Assembly (NCBI RefSeq): GCF_026015625.1
Contig: NZ_JAPDVG010000001.1
Coordinates: forward strand, 3,496,001 to 3,560,000
DNA from: Segatella copri
GTDB lineage: Bacteria; Bacteroidota; Bacteroidia; Bacteroidales; Bacteroidaceae
Length of the DNA: 64,000 nucleotides
Direction: 5' to 3'
This document shows positions 17,366 to 25,847 of the stretch, piece after piece (positions within the stretch are counted from its first letter, which is position 1; each line of letters begins with the position of its first letter). The position numbers and the translations under genes are program-made. The notes under the pieces are model-generated. The model saw only the letters and a list, made by a program, of their open reading frames with translations. It searched no databases and was not told the origin of the DNA.

Positions 17366-17862
17366 TCTTATTAGTCTGTTGTGATTGTTTTTTTTCTTGC
17401 AAGAATTGCCATATTGCCATATCTTACAACTAACTGTCAGATTATAAGTATATTAAGGCTATGGCAATTCTCAGTATTTGGGCTTTATCTGCCATATAAT
17501 TGCCATAAAATAGCGATATTTAGGTGTTTTAGAGGCAAAAAGACAGGAAGCATTGCGCAAAAACACTTGTTTTCGGTTCGATACTTAGCTATTGCCATTG
17601 TTTTTTTGTAGTATTCGGTTCAATGCATGGTGAATTCCATTGTCTTATACGTGAAAAAGTTGTCACCTTTAGGATGGTTAAACTAAATATGTTACTATCT
17701 ATTTTTCTTATCACTAAATGAGTTACGCATTTTTAATTTTATCACTATATGGGTTGTCAGCGAATCCCCATTATACCTAACTAGGTTACTCTTTTTAAGG
17801 AGCTATCCCTAGAAAGGTTACGGTGATGATATTCTTTCAAATGCAAAGATACACATTTTCAA

Positions 17863-18765
17863 CTAATTAGAAGAATTTTCCCAAGGATTTTTCCACATTT
17901 TCTGCTGTGGCCCCGCTTGAGTATGTGCAACAGATGGTGTTTGATTACCGATACTCATATGCGGTCTTTCGTCGTTATAAAACGCAATAATCCTGGTCAG
18001 TTCCTTCTTACATACTTTACGAGTAGGAATTGTCATCCTATAAAGCCATTCCGTTTTTAAAATGCCGTTTGCACGTTCTGCTATGGCATTCTCCAAAGGA
18101 TCTCCTGTTTGAGTCATACTTATTTGTGAGCCATGACTTTTTAGGATAGACACATAATTCTGACTGCAATACTGGCTTCCTCTGTCAGAGTGATGGATGA
18201 GTCCTTTTGCAGTTTCTTCATCAATGCTTTTATATGCCATTTTAAGCGCTTCTAATGGATATACAGTTTCTAATGTTGGACCAACAGCCCATCCAACGAT
18301 TTTATGGGAATACAGGTCTGTTATAAGCGAGAGGTAGCACACACCTTCATTGGTTTCAACATAGGTGATGTCACTTGCCCAAATCTGGTTCGGATGGGTA
18401 GGAACTACTCCCTTAATCAAGTTTGGATATTTGCGGTAATTATGGTCGGAATCTGTTGTCTTATAGCGCCTACGGCGCTTTATACGCACCATGAGCCCAT
18501 GCTTACGCAGCATCTCAATAAATGCGTCACGACCAGGGAAGCAGCCTGTATCCTCAAACATCTGTTTCAATATGGCATGCAACTTTACAGCTCCTAAGCC
18601 AGGATTTGACTTACGATACTCACGTGCCTTTTCAATGATGATAGACTCAATGACATCTTCAGCAAAGCCGTCAGAGACATTGCGCTTATTATATGCTTGC
18701 CGGGTGAAACCAAACAGCCCGCATAGAGTGCCTAAACCTTGACTCTGGCACTCTGTGCGGAGCAA
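17863..18765 (-). CDS. IS3-family transposase OrfB (DDE integrase core), copy 1
   Basis: The frame of 300 residues carries an HTH_21-like N-terminal part and the rve integrase core. The catalytic triad appears as WASDITYV, HHSDRGSQY and NAIAERANG. It most likely has no start of its own: the frame is open upstream, lies in -1 relative to orfA, and the listed start would be TTG. The active transposase is therefore expected to be an OrfAB fusion made by frameshifting. It is complete, and the copy looks capable of transposition. Confidence 0.93.
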   Translation of the reverse strand: MLRTECQSQGLGTLCGLFGFTRQAYNKRNVSDGFAEDVIESIIIEKAREYRKSNPGLGAVKLHAILKQMFEDTGCFPGRDAFIEMLRKHGLMVRIKRRRRYKTTDSDHNYRKYPNLIKGVVPTHPNQIWASDITYVETNEGVCYLSLITDLYSHKIVGWAVGPTLETVYPLEALKMAYKSIDEETAKGLIHHSDRGSQYCSQNYVSILKSHGSQISMTQTGDPLENAIAERANGILKTEWLYRMTIPTRKVCKKELTRIIAFYNDERPHMSIGNQTPSVAHTQAGPQQKMWKNPWENSSN

Positions 18766-18767
18766 GC

Positions 18768-19211
18768 TTACTGTTTGGTACCAGATTTTTTTCTCACAGG
18801 AATATTGAAGGTTTCTTCTGCGAGGTCAATCATGGTGGAGAATGCCTTAGAGCGAAGCTTCTCTAACTCCAAAGCCTTGCGGAGACGCTTAATCTCTGCA
18901 TCTTTCTCTTTCAACTGTTCATTTGTTGTCTTTGCCATATCGTCACGGTTTTGGTCTTCTGGCGGCAAAGATAACAAATCTTTTTCATTTAAGAACTTAT
19001 CCATCCAAGAAAATAGCACTGTACGACTGCTTATATAGTATTTCTTGATGATTTCTTCTGCTGGGAGCCCACTCTCCATATACTCTCGAACTATCATGAT
19101 ACGATCATCATCTGTAAAAGAGTAGCTATTCAACTCTACCTCACGGGTCTCAAACCAACCAGTGTCCTCATTATACACACGTTCAATTCTTGTCTTACGT
19201 TTCATTGTCAC
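18768..19211 (-). CDS. IS3-family OrfA with helix-turn-helix and coiled coil, copy 1
   Basis: This 147-residue protein has a helix-turn-helix (IMIVREYMESGLPAEEIIKKYYISSRTV) that recognises the element ends and a coiled-coil C terminus (KEKDAEIKRLRKALELEKLR). Near its end, the run of seven A (A AAA AAA in the zero frame) is a typical -1 slippery site. It leads into orfB. Confidence 0.93.
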   Translation of the reverse strand: MTMKRKTRIERVYNEDTGWFETREVELNSYSFTDDDRIMIVREYMESGLPAEEIIKKYYISSRTVLFSWMDKFLNEKDLLSLPPEDQNRDDMAKTTNEQLKEKDAEIKRLRKALELEKLRSKAFSTMIDLAEETFNIPVRKKSGTKQ

Positions 19212-19253
19212 TTCTGTTTGTTCCTAAGTGACAACCTTTTTCAGGGAAGTACA

Positions 19254-19624
19254 CCCTTGATGGTCAACATGCCATAATAGAACAGAAGACTTGGGAATAT
19301 CTCTGCCTTTGGAATCTGATACGCAGAAAACGACTCATAAAGCTGGGTAACAATCTGCTCCTCTTCTGCTATCTTGCGGATAATGCCCTTACGCTCTCCA
19401 TCAAGCTTGTCAAACTGCAACAGTTTCTTCATCTTGCCGTAATCGGTACGGGTATTCGGGTCTATCATCTGACGAGGAGAACATCCGTAATCCATGTAAT
19501 TGCGAGGCTGCTTCTCCAACTCCGGGATAAACATCGTCTTATCCACATAATATAGATTCTGCTCTATTACCATAGCAAAATCTGCCACCCCATAAGGTAC
19601 TTGTTTAACTTGGAGTTCCATCAT
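19254..19624 (-). pseudogene. N-terminal half of a broken AAA-ATPase/nuclease-like gene
   Basis: The fragment starts MMELQVKQVPYGVADFAMVI, close to the N terminus of the intact relative at 15106-16866, and ends where IS copy 1 begins. It was damaged before the IS arrived. After LEKQ it jumps to RNYMDYGCSPRQMIDPNTRT, skipping about 250 residues of the relative, including the P-loop and Walker B region, without loss of frame. Its missing C-terminal half is at 31685-32288; joining the two and removing one GGG gives an uninterrupted frame through MLTIKGTRGSKLILGIPNNN. A TATCTTTG element lies about 30 bases upstream. Confidence 0.9.
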
Positions 19625-19664
19625 AATCTATCTTTAAAAACTTATATGTGTGCAAAGATAGCAT

Positions 19665-19705
19665 AAAAAACGAAAAAGCCACAGTTTGCGTTTACAAACT
19701 GCGAC
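19665..19705 (-). terminator. Possible terminator upstream of the ATPase fragment
   Basis: An imperfect hairpin (CAGTTTG / CAAACTG core with mismatched base) is followed on the minus strand by a T-rich run. It could end a transcript coming from the remnant at 19737. Confidence 0.35.
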
Positions 19706-19736
19706 TTTTATTATATTTTATCCGAAACACACGTTC

Positions 19737-19952
19737 CTACCATACGACTTTCTTGTTGCCCATAATATAAATGTGTCCTTTTTGTGGCACAAGGACTTTT
19801 CTTCCCGAGAGGTCGAACTGAGTAGGATTGATGTTTCTTGCTATCATGAAAGATGATGCATATATATAATAATAATGTGATAAAAAGTCCTGAGACATCA
19901 TAAGAAAATGCTTCATTACCAAAATAAACGTCTCCAAAAGTGCGTTTCTCAA
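19737..19952 (-). pseudogene. Remnant of a secreted-protein C terminus
   Basis: The last 30 codons read FDLSGRKVLVPQKGHIYIMG and then NKKVV. This resembles the short C-terminal tail (D-L-x-G-R-x-V, then KGIYI and GKK) seen on many secreted Bacteroidota proteins, including ones exported by type IX secretion. Nothing upstream in the 71-codon frame looks like a body domain, so it is probably the leftover of a deleted gene. It lies next to the broken ATPase, inside the inverted segment. Confidence 0.45.
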
Positions 19953-20128
19953 ATTTTATTTGTACTTTTGCAGTGTCATTCAGAACTTTGTTTTATTTTT
20001 ACAGCACGATAATAAACAAAATGTCTGGATATGGCAAGCATCCCGGTGCACCAACAGAGTAGCTTAGGTACACCCTGATAAAGAAGATAAATGATAGTGC
20101 TGCGTTAATTAAATAAATCAGATTCAAC

Positions 20129-20953
20129 ATGTCGTTTCTAACTCGAACATATCCTTTTAAACAGAGTAAACACTTGCTAAAAGACAGTAGCATCTTTGGC
20201 TTCATCATTTGGGTAATTTTATATTTTCTGCAGCCATTTGGACTCTGCTTATATCAAGGTAACAAATGCTTTGTTGCTACATTATTCGGACTGGTAACTT
20301 TTGGATGCCACATAACATACGCAGCAACGATATTGAAGTATTTGCATCAAACTATCAAGCCCTGGCGTATCTGGCATGAAGGAGTAGCTATACTCGGACT
20401 GATTTTCATCATTGCCTTCGGTAATTTCCTCCTATTCTCATACTTGTTTCATTATACGATTACATTCAGTCTGTTTCTCTTGTTTCTTAATTGGACTATT
20501 ATCATAGGCATATTTCTTACGACATTATCTATCGGAATGCAATACAACAGAACATTACGAGAGAGAATGGAAGAGTTGTTACGCAATACAACAAAGGAAC
20601 AGGAAGAAGTATCTATTACCATCCATGATACTAACGTAAGAGGAAACGATCTGTCGATTGCCATCAACGATCTACTTTATATGGAAGCACAGAAAAACAA
20701 TGTATCCGTCTGTTTTCTAAAAGAAGGTAATGTTGTTGCTGTTGATATCCATACAACACTAACCCATGCTCTTGAAGAGTTGAAAGAGTTTGAGAACATT
20801 TTCCAATGTCACCGTTCTTTTGCTGTCAATGTGAATAATATCACTTCGGCACGAGGCAACTCAAATGGTTATCAACTGACTCTCGGAAATTGCACAAACA
20901 TCATACCCGTTTCCCGAAGATTTGTGCCCAAGTTAAAGACTTATCTTACATAG
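20129..20953 (+). CDS. Membrane-bound LytTR-type transcription regulator
   Basis: This 274-residue protein has four hydrophobic segments in its first 150 residues (for example FGFIIWVILYFLQPFGLCLY and AILGLIFIIAFGNFLLF). A LytTR DNA-binding domain in the last 100 follows, with DLLYMEAQKNNVSVCF, the QCHRSFAVNVNNI motif and VPVSRRF-like residues. There is no receiver domain. It precedes a TonB receptor gene by about 110 bases in the same direction and probably controls it. A TACTTTTG element lies at 19963-19970, giving a leader of about 150 bases. Confidence 0.85.
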   Translation: MSFLTRTYPFKQSKHLLKDSSIFGFIIWVILYFLQPFGLCLYQGNKCFVATLFGLVTFGCHITYAATILKYLHQTIKPWRIWHEGVAILGLIFIIAFGNFLLFSYLFHYTITFSLFLLFLNWTIIIGIFLTTLSIGMQYNRTLRERMEELLRNTTKEQEEVSITIHDTNVRGNDLSIAINDLLYMEAQKNNVSVCFLKEGNVVAVDIHTTLTHALEELKEFENIFQCHRSFAVNVNNITSARGNSNGYQLTLGNCTNIIPVSRRFVPKLKTYLT

Positions 20954-21029
20954 TTATTTGTCCTTCAACTTAGTTATTCGGCATCTTAACTAGCTTTCTA
21001 TCATAAGTTTTAGTTGTATATCCTAAGAA

Positions 21030-21061
21030 TTTGGCAACTCCAGTTTCATGCAGTATCTTTG
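21030..21061 (+). promoter_or_regulatory. Promoter of the TonB receptor gene, predicted to give a leaderless mRNA
   Basis: TTTG at 21030-21033 and TATCTTTG at 21054-21061 are spaced by exactly 20 bases. The receptor ATG is at 21066, only 4 bases after the -7 element, so transcription would begin at or next to the start codon. Confidence 0.6.
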
Positions 21062-21065
21062 CGGC

Positions 21066-23120
21066 ATGAAACATCGAATAATACATATCGCATTGCTGCT
21101 GACTTCAGTCTGCAACCTGGCTGCACAGACCATCATATCAGGCATGGTAAAAAGCGGTCAGGAACCGCTTGCTGGTGCCAATGTTTTCATCATAGGTACG
21201 ATTGATGGATGCCTGACAGATTCTCTGGGTAGGTTTTCCTTTTCCACATCAAAAACTGGAGAAGCGTCTATCAAGATTACCATGATTGGTTTTGAAGAAT
21301 ATATGCAGACTGCAGATGCCAGCAAGCTACGTAATCTTTCTATCCAAATGAAAGAAAAAGCTACGGCAATTCAAGAAGTTGTAATATCTGCCAGCACTTA
21401 CAGTTTCGGGAAAAGTGACAACTTCAAGACTATGGATGCCCTAGATGTTGTGATGGCAGGTAATTCATGCGGAGACATTGTTGCAGCCCTGCAAACTTTA
21501 CCTGGAACTCAAAAAGTGGGAGAAAATGGAAAACTCTATGTCCGTGGTGGAGAAAGCGAAGAATGCCAGACTTTTGTTAACGGAATGCACGTCCTTGTTC
21601 CATATAGTACAAACACAGAAAATACTGCTGTACGTGGACGATTCTCTCCTTTTATATTTAAAGGTATCAACTTTTCTCTTGGTGGATATAGCGGAGAATA
21701 TGGACAAGCACTTTCCTCCGTTCTCCCTATGGAAACATCAGATGCTGCGACAAGTGACAAATATGGAGTCAGCGCATCATTGGTTGACTGGAACATCGGT
21801 GGCACCAAGGCATATCCCCACAGCAGCCTATCATTTAATGCCGCACTGACAAGTTTGGGAATCTACAATCAACTATTTTCAGAAAGGCTTGATTTCAACA
21901 AGCCATATCTAAAACTGTCAGGCGAATCACAATACAAGAATGAATTCCGAAATGCCGGAATATTGAAAACATACGTTGGCTATGATTTTACATCTGTAGG
22001 ACAGCATATAGACAACCAAAACCTTTCACTCAAAGAGAATAATATCTATGCCAACACAACCTACAAAGCACAGTGGGGTGCTGGCTACACGCTCTTTTGC
22101 GGTATGGCAAACTCATCGGTATTCAACGATATAGAAGATGCGAAGTTTGCTGGTGACCGATATTACAACTTCAGAAATGAGATACATCTGAAAACAGAAA
22201 TACGCAAGATTTGCTCGGATGCACTAAAAATATCGGTAGGAATGGAGGACTATCAGCGAAACAGCCTCATGGAGTACGAAAACGATTGCTACAAGTTGGA
22301 TTATAATATTCTTGCTGCTCATATTGATGTCCAATGGAGGATGATGCCCCATATGTTCCTGAATATTTCGACAAGGACAGAATATATGACTCATGCCAAC
22401 TGGCTGTTTATGCCAAGGGCTACACTATGCTATATTCCCAACAAGAATTTTCAGCTTTCATTCGCTACCGGCCGATATAGCCAGACTCCTGGAGATGACT
22501 ATCTTGCAACAAACAAGAAATCTCTTGGACAAAGTACGGCAGATCATGCAATCCTATCCATACAATATAAATCGCCTGGTACACTCATACGAATAGAACC
22601 CTACTGGAAAAAATATCAGCGATTGCCTTTATGGGAAAAGGGTATTTACCAACCGAAAGGATATGGAAAGAGTAAAGGTATAGACATTTTTGTAGAAGAG
22701 CATTCGCTTTTCAAACATCTGACCACAGCATTTTCATATTCCTACAACGATTCCAAGCGATTCTATCACGAATACACAGAAGAGCGAATACCTGACTACG
22801 CCTCAAGGCATAATCTGAGATTGACAGCAAAATATTCATTCGGCAAAGCAATCATTGGACTGACAGAATCGTATGCAAGCGGGCGTCATTTCCTGATTGG
22901 CAAGACACCACATTATAATAGCGTAGATATAAACCTTACTTATCTGCTAAGTCCCAAGGTCATTATCTATTCTTCTCTGAACAACATCCTCGGTCGTACA
23001 AATATTTTCGGATATGATACTAACGGACGTTCGATAGTTCCTTCTAGAGACAGATTTTTATATATAGGCATATTTGTTTCACTTAAAAATAATAAAGCAT
23101 ATGACATTTCAAACTTTTAA
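21066..23120 (+). CDS. TonB-dependent outer-membrane receptor
   Basis: This 684-residue receptor has a signal peptide (MKHRIIHIALLLTSVCNLAAQ) and a carboxypeptidase-regulatory-like domain (about 22-100, GMVKSGQEPLAGANVFI). The plug contains DIVAALQTLPGTQKVGENGKLYVRGGESEE, and a beta-barrel follows. At under 700 residues it is far shorter than SusC proteins and resembles receptors for small ligands or metals rather than glycans; the ligand is unknown. The ATG at 21066 is needed for the signal peptide; the frame opens six codons earlier, but that start would lie inside the promoter. It overlaps the next gene by 20 bases. Confidence 0.88.
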   Translation: MKHRIIHIALLLTSVCNLAAQTIISGMVKSGQEPLAGANVFIIGTIDGCLTDSLGRFSFSTSKTGEASIKITMIGFEEYMQTADASKLRNLSIQMKEKATAIQEVVISASTYSFGKSDNFKTMDALDVVMAGNSCGDIVAALQTLPGTQKVGENGKLYVRGGESEECQTFVNGMHVLVPYSTNTENTAVRGRFSPFIFKGINFSLGGYSGEYGQALSSVLPMETSDAATSDKYGVSASLVDWNIGGTKAYPHSSLSFNAALTSLGIYNQLFSERLDFNKPYLKLSGESQYKNEFRNAGILKTYVGYDFTSVGQHIDNQNLSLKENNIYANTTYKAQWGAGYTLFCGMANSSVFNDIEDAKFAGDRYYNFRNEIHLKTEIRKICSDALKISVGMEDYQRNSLMEYENDCYKLDYNILAAHIDVQWRMMPHMFLNISTRTEYMTHANWLFMPRATLCYIPNKNFQLSFATGRYSQTPGDDYLATNKKSLGQSTADHAILSIQYKSPGTLIRIEPYWKKYQRLPLWEKGIYQPKGYGKSKGIDIFVEEHSLFKHLTTAFSYSYNDSKRFYHEYTEERIPDYASRHNLRLTAKYSFGKAIIGLTESYASGRHFLIGKTPHYNSVDINLTYLLSPKVIIYSSLNNILGRTNIFGYDTNGRSIVPSRDRFLYIGIFVSLKNNKAYDISNF

Positions 23121-23631
23121 ACGATTCGTATTGATGTCTGTCTTCTTCATGACAACATCTGTAGTTATCTATGCCCAGCAATCCACAATGCAGGGACTAA
23201 TCGGACAGTCGCTTGCTAAACTCCAGCAACCGACATCAGAGAGCATACTTAATTGTATTGCAGAGATGAAGCGTATTGATGATATGTTTCCTGATAGCAT
23301 CCAGCCCAAGTTTCAGATAGCTTTGCAAAGTCTCAATTATTCCGTGATGAATCCGCATGCTCCACAAACGGAGAATCTTCTAAAAGAGACTGAAGAAACT
23401 ATTGCTAAGATGGAGAATATAAAACATGCTGACCCGTCTGACATCTGTACCCTTCGCGGTTTTCTCTATATGGTACGCATCGTACAGAATCCAGAGCAAA
23501 ACGGTCAACGCTATTATCTGGAAGTGATGCAGGATTACGAGAAAGCTCTCAAACTCAACCCTGATAATCAACTGGCCAAACAATTGCAGCAAAAGTTTTT
23601 TGAGGGAATGAAACAGCAAACCGGTAAATAA
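23101..23631 (+). CDS. Small secreted TPR-like protein linked to the TonB receptor
   Basis: This 176-residue protein has a signal peptide ending near VVIYAQQ. Helical repeats follow, and the last of them resembles a TPR (YEKALKLNPDNQLAKQLQQKF). It overlaps the receptor gene by 20 bases, so the two are translationally coupled. The start at MTFQTFKRF (23101) gives a good signal peptide. I do not recognise a named family; a periplasmic partner of the receptor is the simplest reading. Confidence 0.75.
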   Translation: MTFQTFKRFVLMSVFFMTTSVVIYAQQSTMQGLIGQSLAKLQQPTSESILNCIAEMKRIDDMFPDSIQPKFQIALQSLNYSVMNPHAPQTENLLKETEETIAKMENIKHADPSDICTLRGFLYMVRIVQNPEQNGQRYYLEVMQDYEKALKLNPDNQLAKQLQQKFFEGMKQQTGK

Positions 23632-23673
23632 GAAACAGAGGTTGTTTTATCCACGGACAATCTCCCCTGAGCC

Positions 23674-23716
23674 AAAAAAAAGAGTCGCAACCTAAAATAT
23701 TATCAGGTTGCGACTC
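23674..23716 (-). terminator. Terminator of the first GH32 gene
   Basis: A perfect 12-bp stem (GAGTCGCAACCT / AGGTTGCGACTC) is followed by eight T on the minus strand. It lies about 50 bases beyond the GH32 stop, and could also stop the converging transcript from the left. Confidence 0.85.
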
Positions 23717-23766
23717 ATTACTATTTACATTTAAACCTACAATTCGACCATACAATATCTACGTGA

Positions 23767-25671
23767 TTACAAGCCAAGTTTATGAACCTTCAGATTCTTG
23801 AATTCAGCCTTGCCATCCTGAGTGTAGAGCTTCACATTCTCGTATGGAGCTACAGGGAAGACGAGGTTGGTCATGGCGATGCGACCGCCATCTACGAAGA
23901 GCTCTACAGATGACTTATCTACGAAGATATCAACATGATAGGTCTTCTTGCCATCCTCGCAAAGACTCAATGGAGCCCAGGTAGCCAGGGCGAAATCGTT
24001 CTTGTAGTTGATGGAGTTGGCGATGCGGGCAGGCTCCTTGCCTTCTGCAGCACGCTGCTTGTCCCAAGCCAACTCGATATCGTGAGGAACTGCCTGCTTG
24101 CCAAAATCGGTCAAACCGCTCTCTGTTCTATCCATCACTACCTTGCCCTGCTTCATATCGAAGTAGATCATGGTACGCTCACGCTTGTTGTTAGAAATCT
24201 CAATACCGGCAATGCCGTTGGCATCTGGAGTTACATCAGCCTCAATCTCGAAAGCTCCCTCCATATTGGCAGCAACACCAGCAAGCATCTTTTCGCCGAC
24301 GACAGAAGCATCTGCTACATTCTTGGTGTCCTTACGCAATGCATAAACCTCAGGAGCTACATCTTCTGAAATATAATACTTGCCATTCTTCTCGTAAAGC
24401 TTCAACTCTCGAGGCAAACCATTGGCACCACGATTCTGCTTGAACGGAGTAAGGTTGGCATACTGCCAGTTGCTCATCCAGGTGATACCCAATACTCGGT
24501 CGCCTGTGTTTGAGAAGGTAACGGTAGCATAGTGATCCTTACCCCAATCGAGCCACTTCACATCGTGGGCATCAGGACAAGTAAACTTTTTGCCATCGAA
24601 ATCGCCTACGAAATACTCGGTTGCACTGCCACCAAACCAGCAACCTGGATTGATATTCATGGTCATCACCCACTTCATCTTCTTCTTATCACCATTTACA
24701 GGCAACTGGAAGAAGTCTGGGCACTCATACTGGCATGGCTGCTGACCCAAACCCTTACCAAAGGCACTCACGTAAGTCCATTTCTTGAGATTCTTTGACT
24801 TGTAGAAGCGGGTCTCCTTATCAGCAGAAACAATCATATACCAGCATTTTCCCTTCTCATACCAGAACACCTTAGGGTCACGGAAGTCCTTCAAGCCATC
24901 GAATGGAGTCAACACTGGGTTGCCCTCGTACTTGGTAAAGGTACGACCATTGTCATTGCTATAAGCGATGCACTGCACCTCATCATGGTTTACACTACTG
25001 TTGTTGGTATAGATGGCGATGATGGCATTCTTGCCGAAACCTGCCGTATTCTTCTTATCCACAACCGAACTACCAGAGAAGATATGACCTACAGGGTCGC
25101 GGGCGATGGCTGGATCGAGGTGTTCCCAATGAACGAGGTCCTTGCTTACGGCATGTCCCCAGTGCATATTGCCCCACTTACTTCCGTATGGGTTATACTG
25201 GAAATAGAGATGATACTCACCATCCTTATACACCATTCCGTTAGGGTCGTTCATCCAACCATAGAGCGGAGTGAAGTGATAAGATGGGCGATAGTAATCG
25301 GTATTGGTGGTGTCGAATGTATCGCTGAGCTTGAGCAAGTTGAGTGCCAAAGCATCCTTCTTCAGACCAAGAATCTTGACTGTAGCAGTCTTACCCTTGC
25401 CCAAAGCAAAAGGCACATAGTAATCAGAACCATTCTGAGCCAGGCGAACGTCCATCCAGGTATCATCCTTAGAACCTGTATCGAGCAAAACCTGAGCCTC
25501 ATCCTTCTCTTCCTGGATAGGGAGAAGAAGATACTTGGTAGGATTCTCCACCTTGATGATAGTAGTATCACCCTTGTGTTCGATGTTCATCTTCTGTGCA
25601 AAAGCAGAAGTGGTAGCTGATGCCATCAACATGAGGCAGGCAGCCTTTGTAATCATTGAATTGGATTTCAT
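23767..25671 (-). CDS. GH32 fructanase (levanase/inulinase/invertase family), secreted
   Basis: This 634-residue enzyme hydrolyses beta-linked fructose. It has a signal peptide with AFA-Q cleavage near residue 26 and an N-terminal beta-sandwich of about 110 residues. The five-bladed propeller has nucleophile Asp142 in GWMNDPNGMVY, the transition-state motif FRDPKVF and the acid/base region YECPDFF. A C-terminal sandwich with DKSSVELFVDGG closes it. All three catalytic motifs are intact. There is no lipobox, so it is probably periplasmic. The promoter carries the shared fructan operator. The gene lies in the inverted segment, so it now points away from the SusC operon. Confidence 0.94.
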   Translation of the reverse strand: MKSNSMITKAACLMLMASATTSAFAQKMNIEHKGDTTIIKVENPTKYLLLPIQEEKDEAQVLLDTGSKDDTWMDVRLAQNGSDYYVPFALGKGKTATVKILGLKKDALALNLLKLSDTFDTTNTDYYRPSYHFTPLYGWMNDPNGMVYKDGEYHLYFQYNPYGSKWGNMHWGHAVSKDLVHWEHLDPAIARDPVGHIFSGSSVVDKKNTAGFGKNAIIAIYTNNSSVNHDEVQCIAYSNDNGRTFTKYEGNPVLTPFDGLKDFRDPKVFWYEKGKCWYMIVSADKETRFYKSKNLKKWTYVSAFGKGLGQQPCQYECPDFFQLPVNGDKKKMKWVMTMNINPGCWFGGSATEYFVGDFDGKKFTCPDAHDVKWLDWGKDHYATVTFSNTGDRVLGITWMSNWQYANLTPFKQNRGANGLPRELKLYEKNGKYYISEDVAPEVYALRKDTKNVADASVVGEKMLAGVAANMEGAFEIEADVTPDANGIAGIEISNNKRERTMIYFDMKQGKVVMDRTESGLTDFGKQAVPHDIELAWDKQRAAEGKEPARIANSINYKNDFALATWAPLSLCEDGKKTYHVDIFVDKSSVELFVDGGRIAMTNLVFPVAPYENVKLYTQDGKAEFKNLKVHKLGL

Positions 25672-25719
25672 GATTTTTTCTTTTTTAAATTGTTAGCGTT
25701 ATTGTTTAAAATTCTGCTG

Positions 25720-25786
25720 CAAAGGTAAGGATAAAGCAGGAATTATCATATAAATCTCGTTTCATCCGATACAAAAAATCGTTCAT
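25720..25786 (-). promoter_or_regulatory. Promoter and operator of the first GH32 gene
   Basis: The minus strand has half-sites ATGAACGATTTTTT (25773-25786) and ATGAAACGAGATTT (25752-25765), 21 bp apart. The -7 element TACCTTTG is at 25720-25727, 36 bp from the inner GAAACG. The outer half-site also pairs with an upstream inverted copy (to about 25815), forming a 13-bp-arm hairpin before a T-run that may terminate the ATPase gene. Confidence 0.65.
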
Positions 25787-25847
25787 GCAACATCTTTTGC
25801 AGTGCATGAACGATTCTTTTCCTCACATCTCCTTGGAGGCAACAAGA

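Larger units (their letters stand above)
17641..19253 (-). mobile_element. IS3-family insertion sequence, copy 1 (1613 bp)
   Basis: The element carries orfA and orfB of an IS3-family transposase and has imperfect terminal inverted repeats of about 26 bp. Read in the gene direction, the ends are TGTACTTCCCTGAAAAAGG and, on the other strand, TGTCTTATACGTGAAAAAG, both leading to TTGTCAC. It has the same length as copy 2 (30072-31684), and every stretch compared by eye was identical. The flanking triplets do not match each other (CAT at 17638-17640, CCC at 19254-19256), but each matches a flank of copy 2, which shows that the two copies have recombined. Confidence 0.95.

Noticed and set aside
17381..17611. 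76-codon frame between array A and IS copy 1
   Set aside because: It has no ribosome-binding site, promoter or recognisable domain, and would be cut off from its natural context by the IS.
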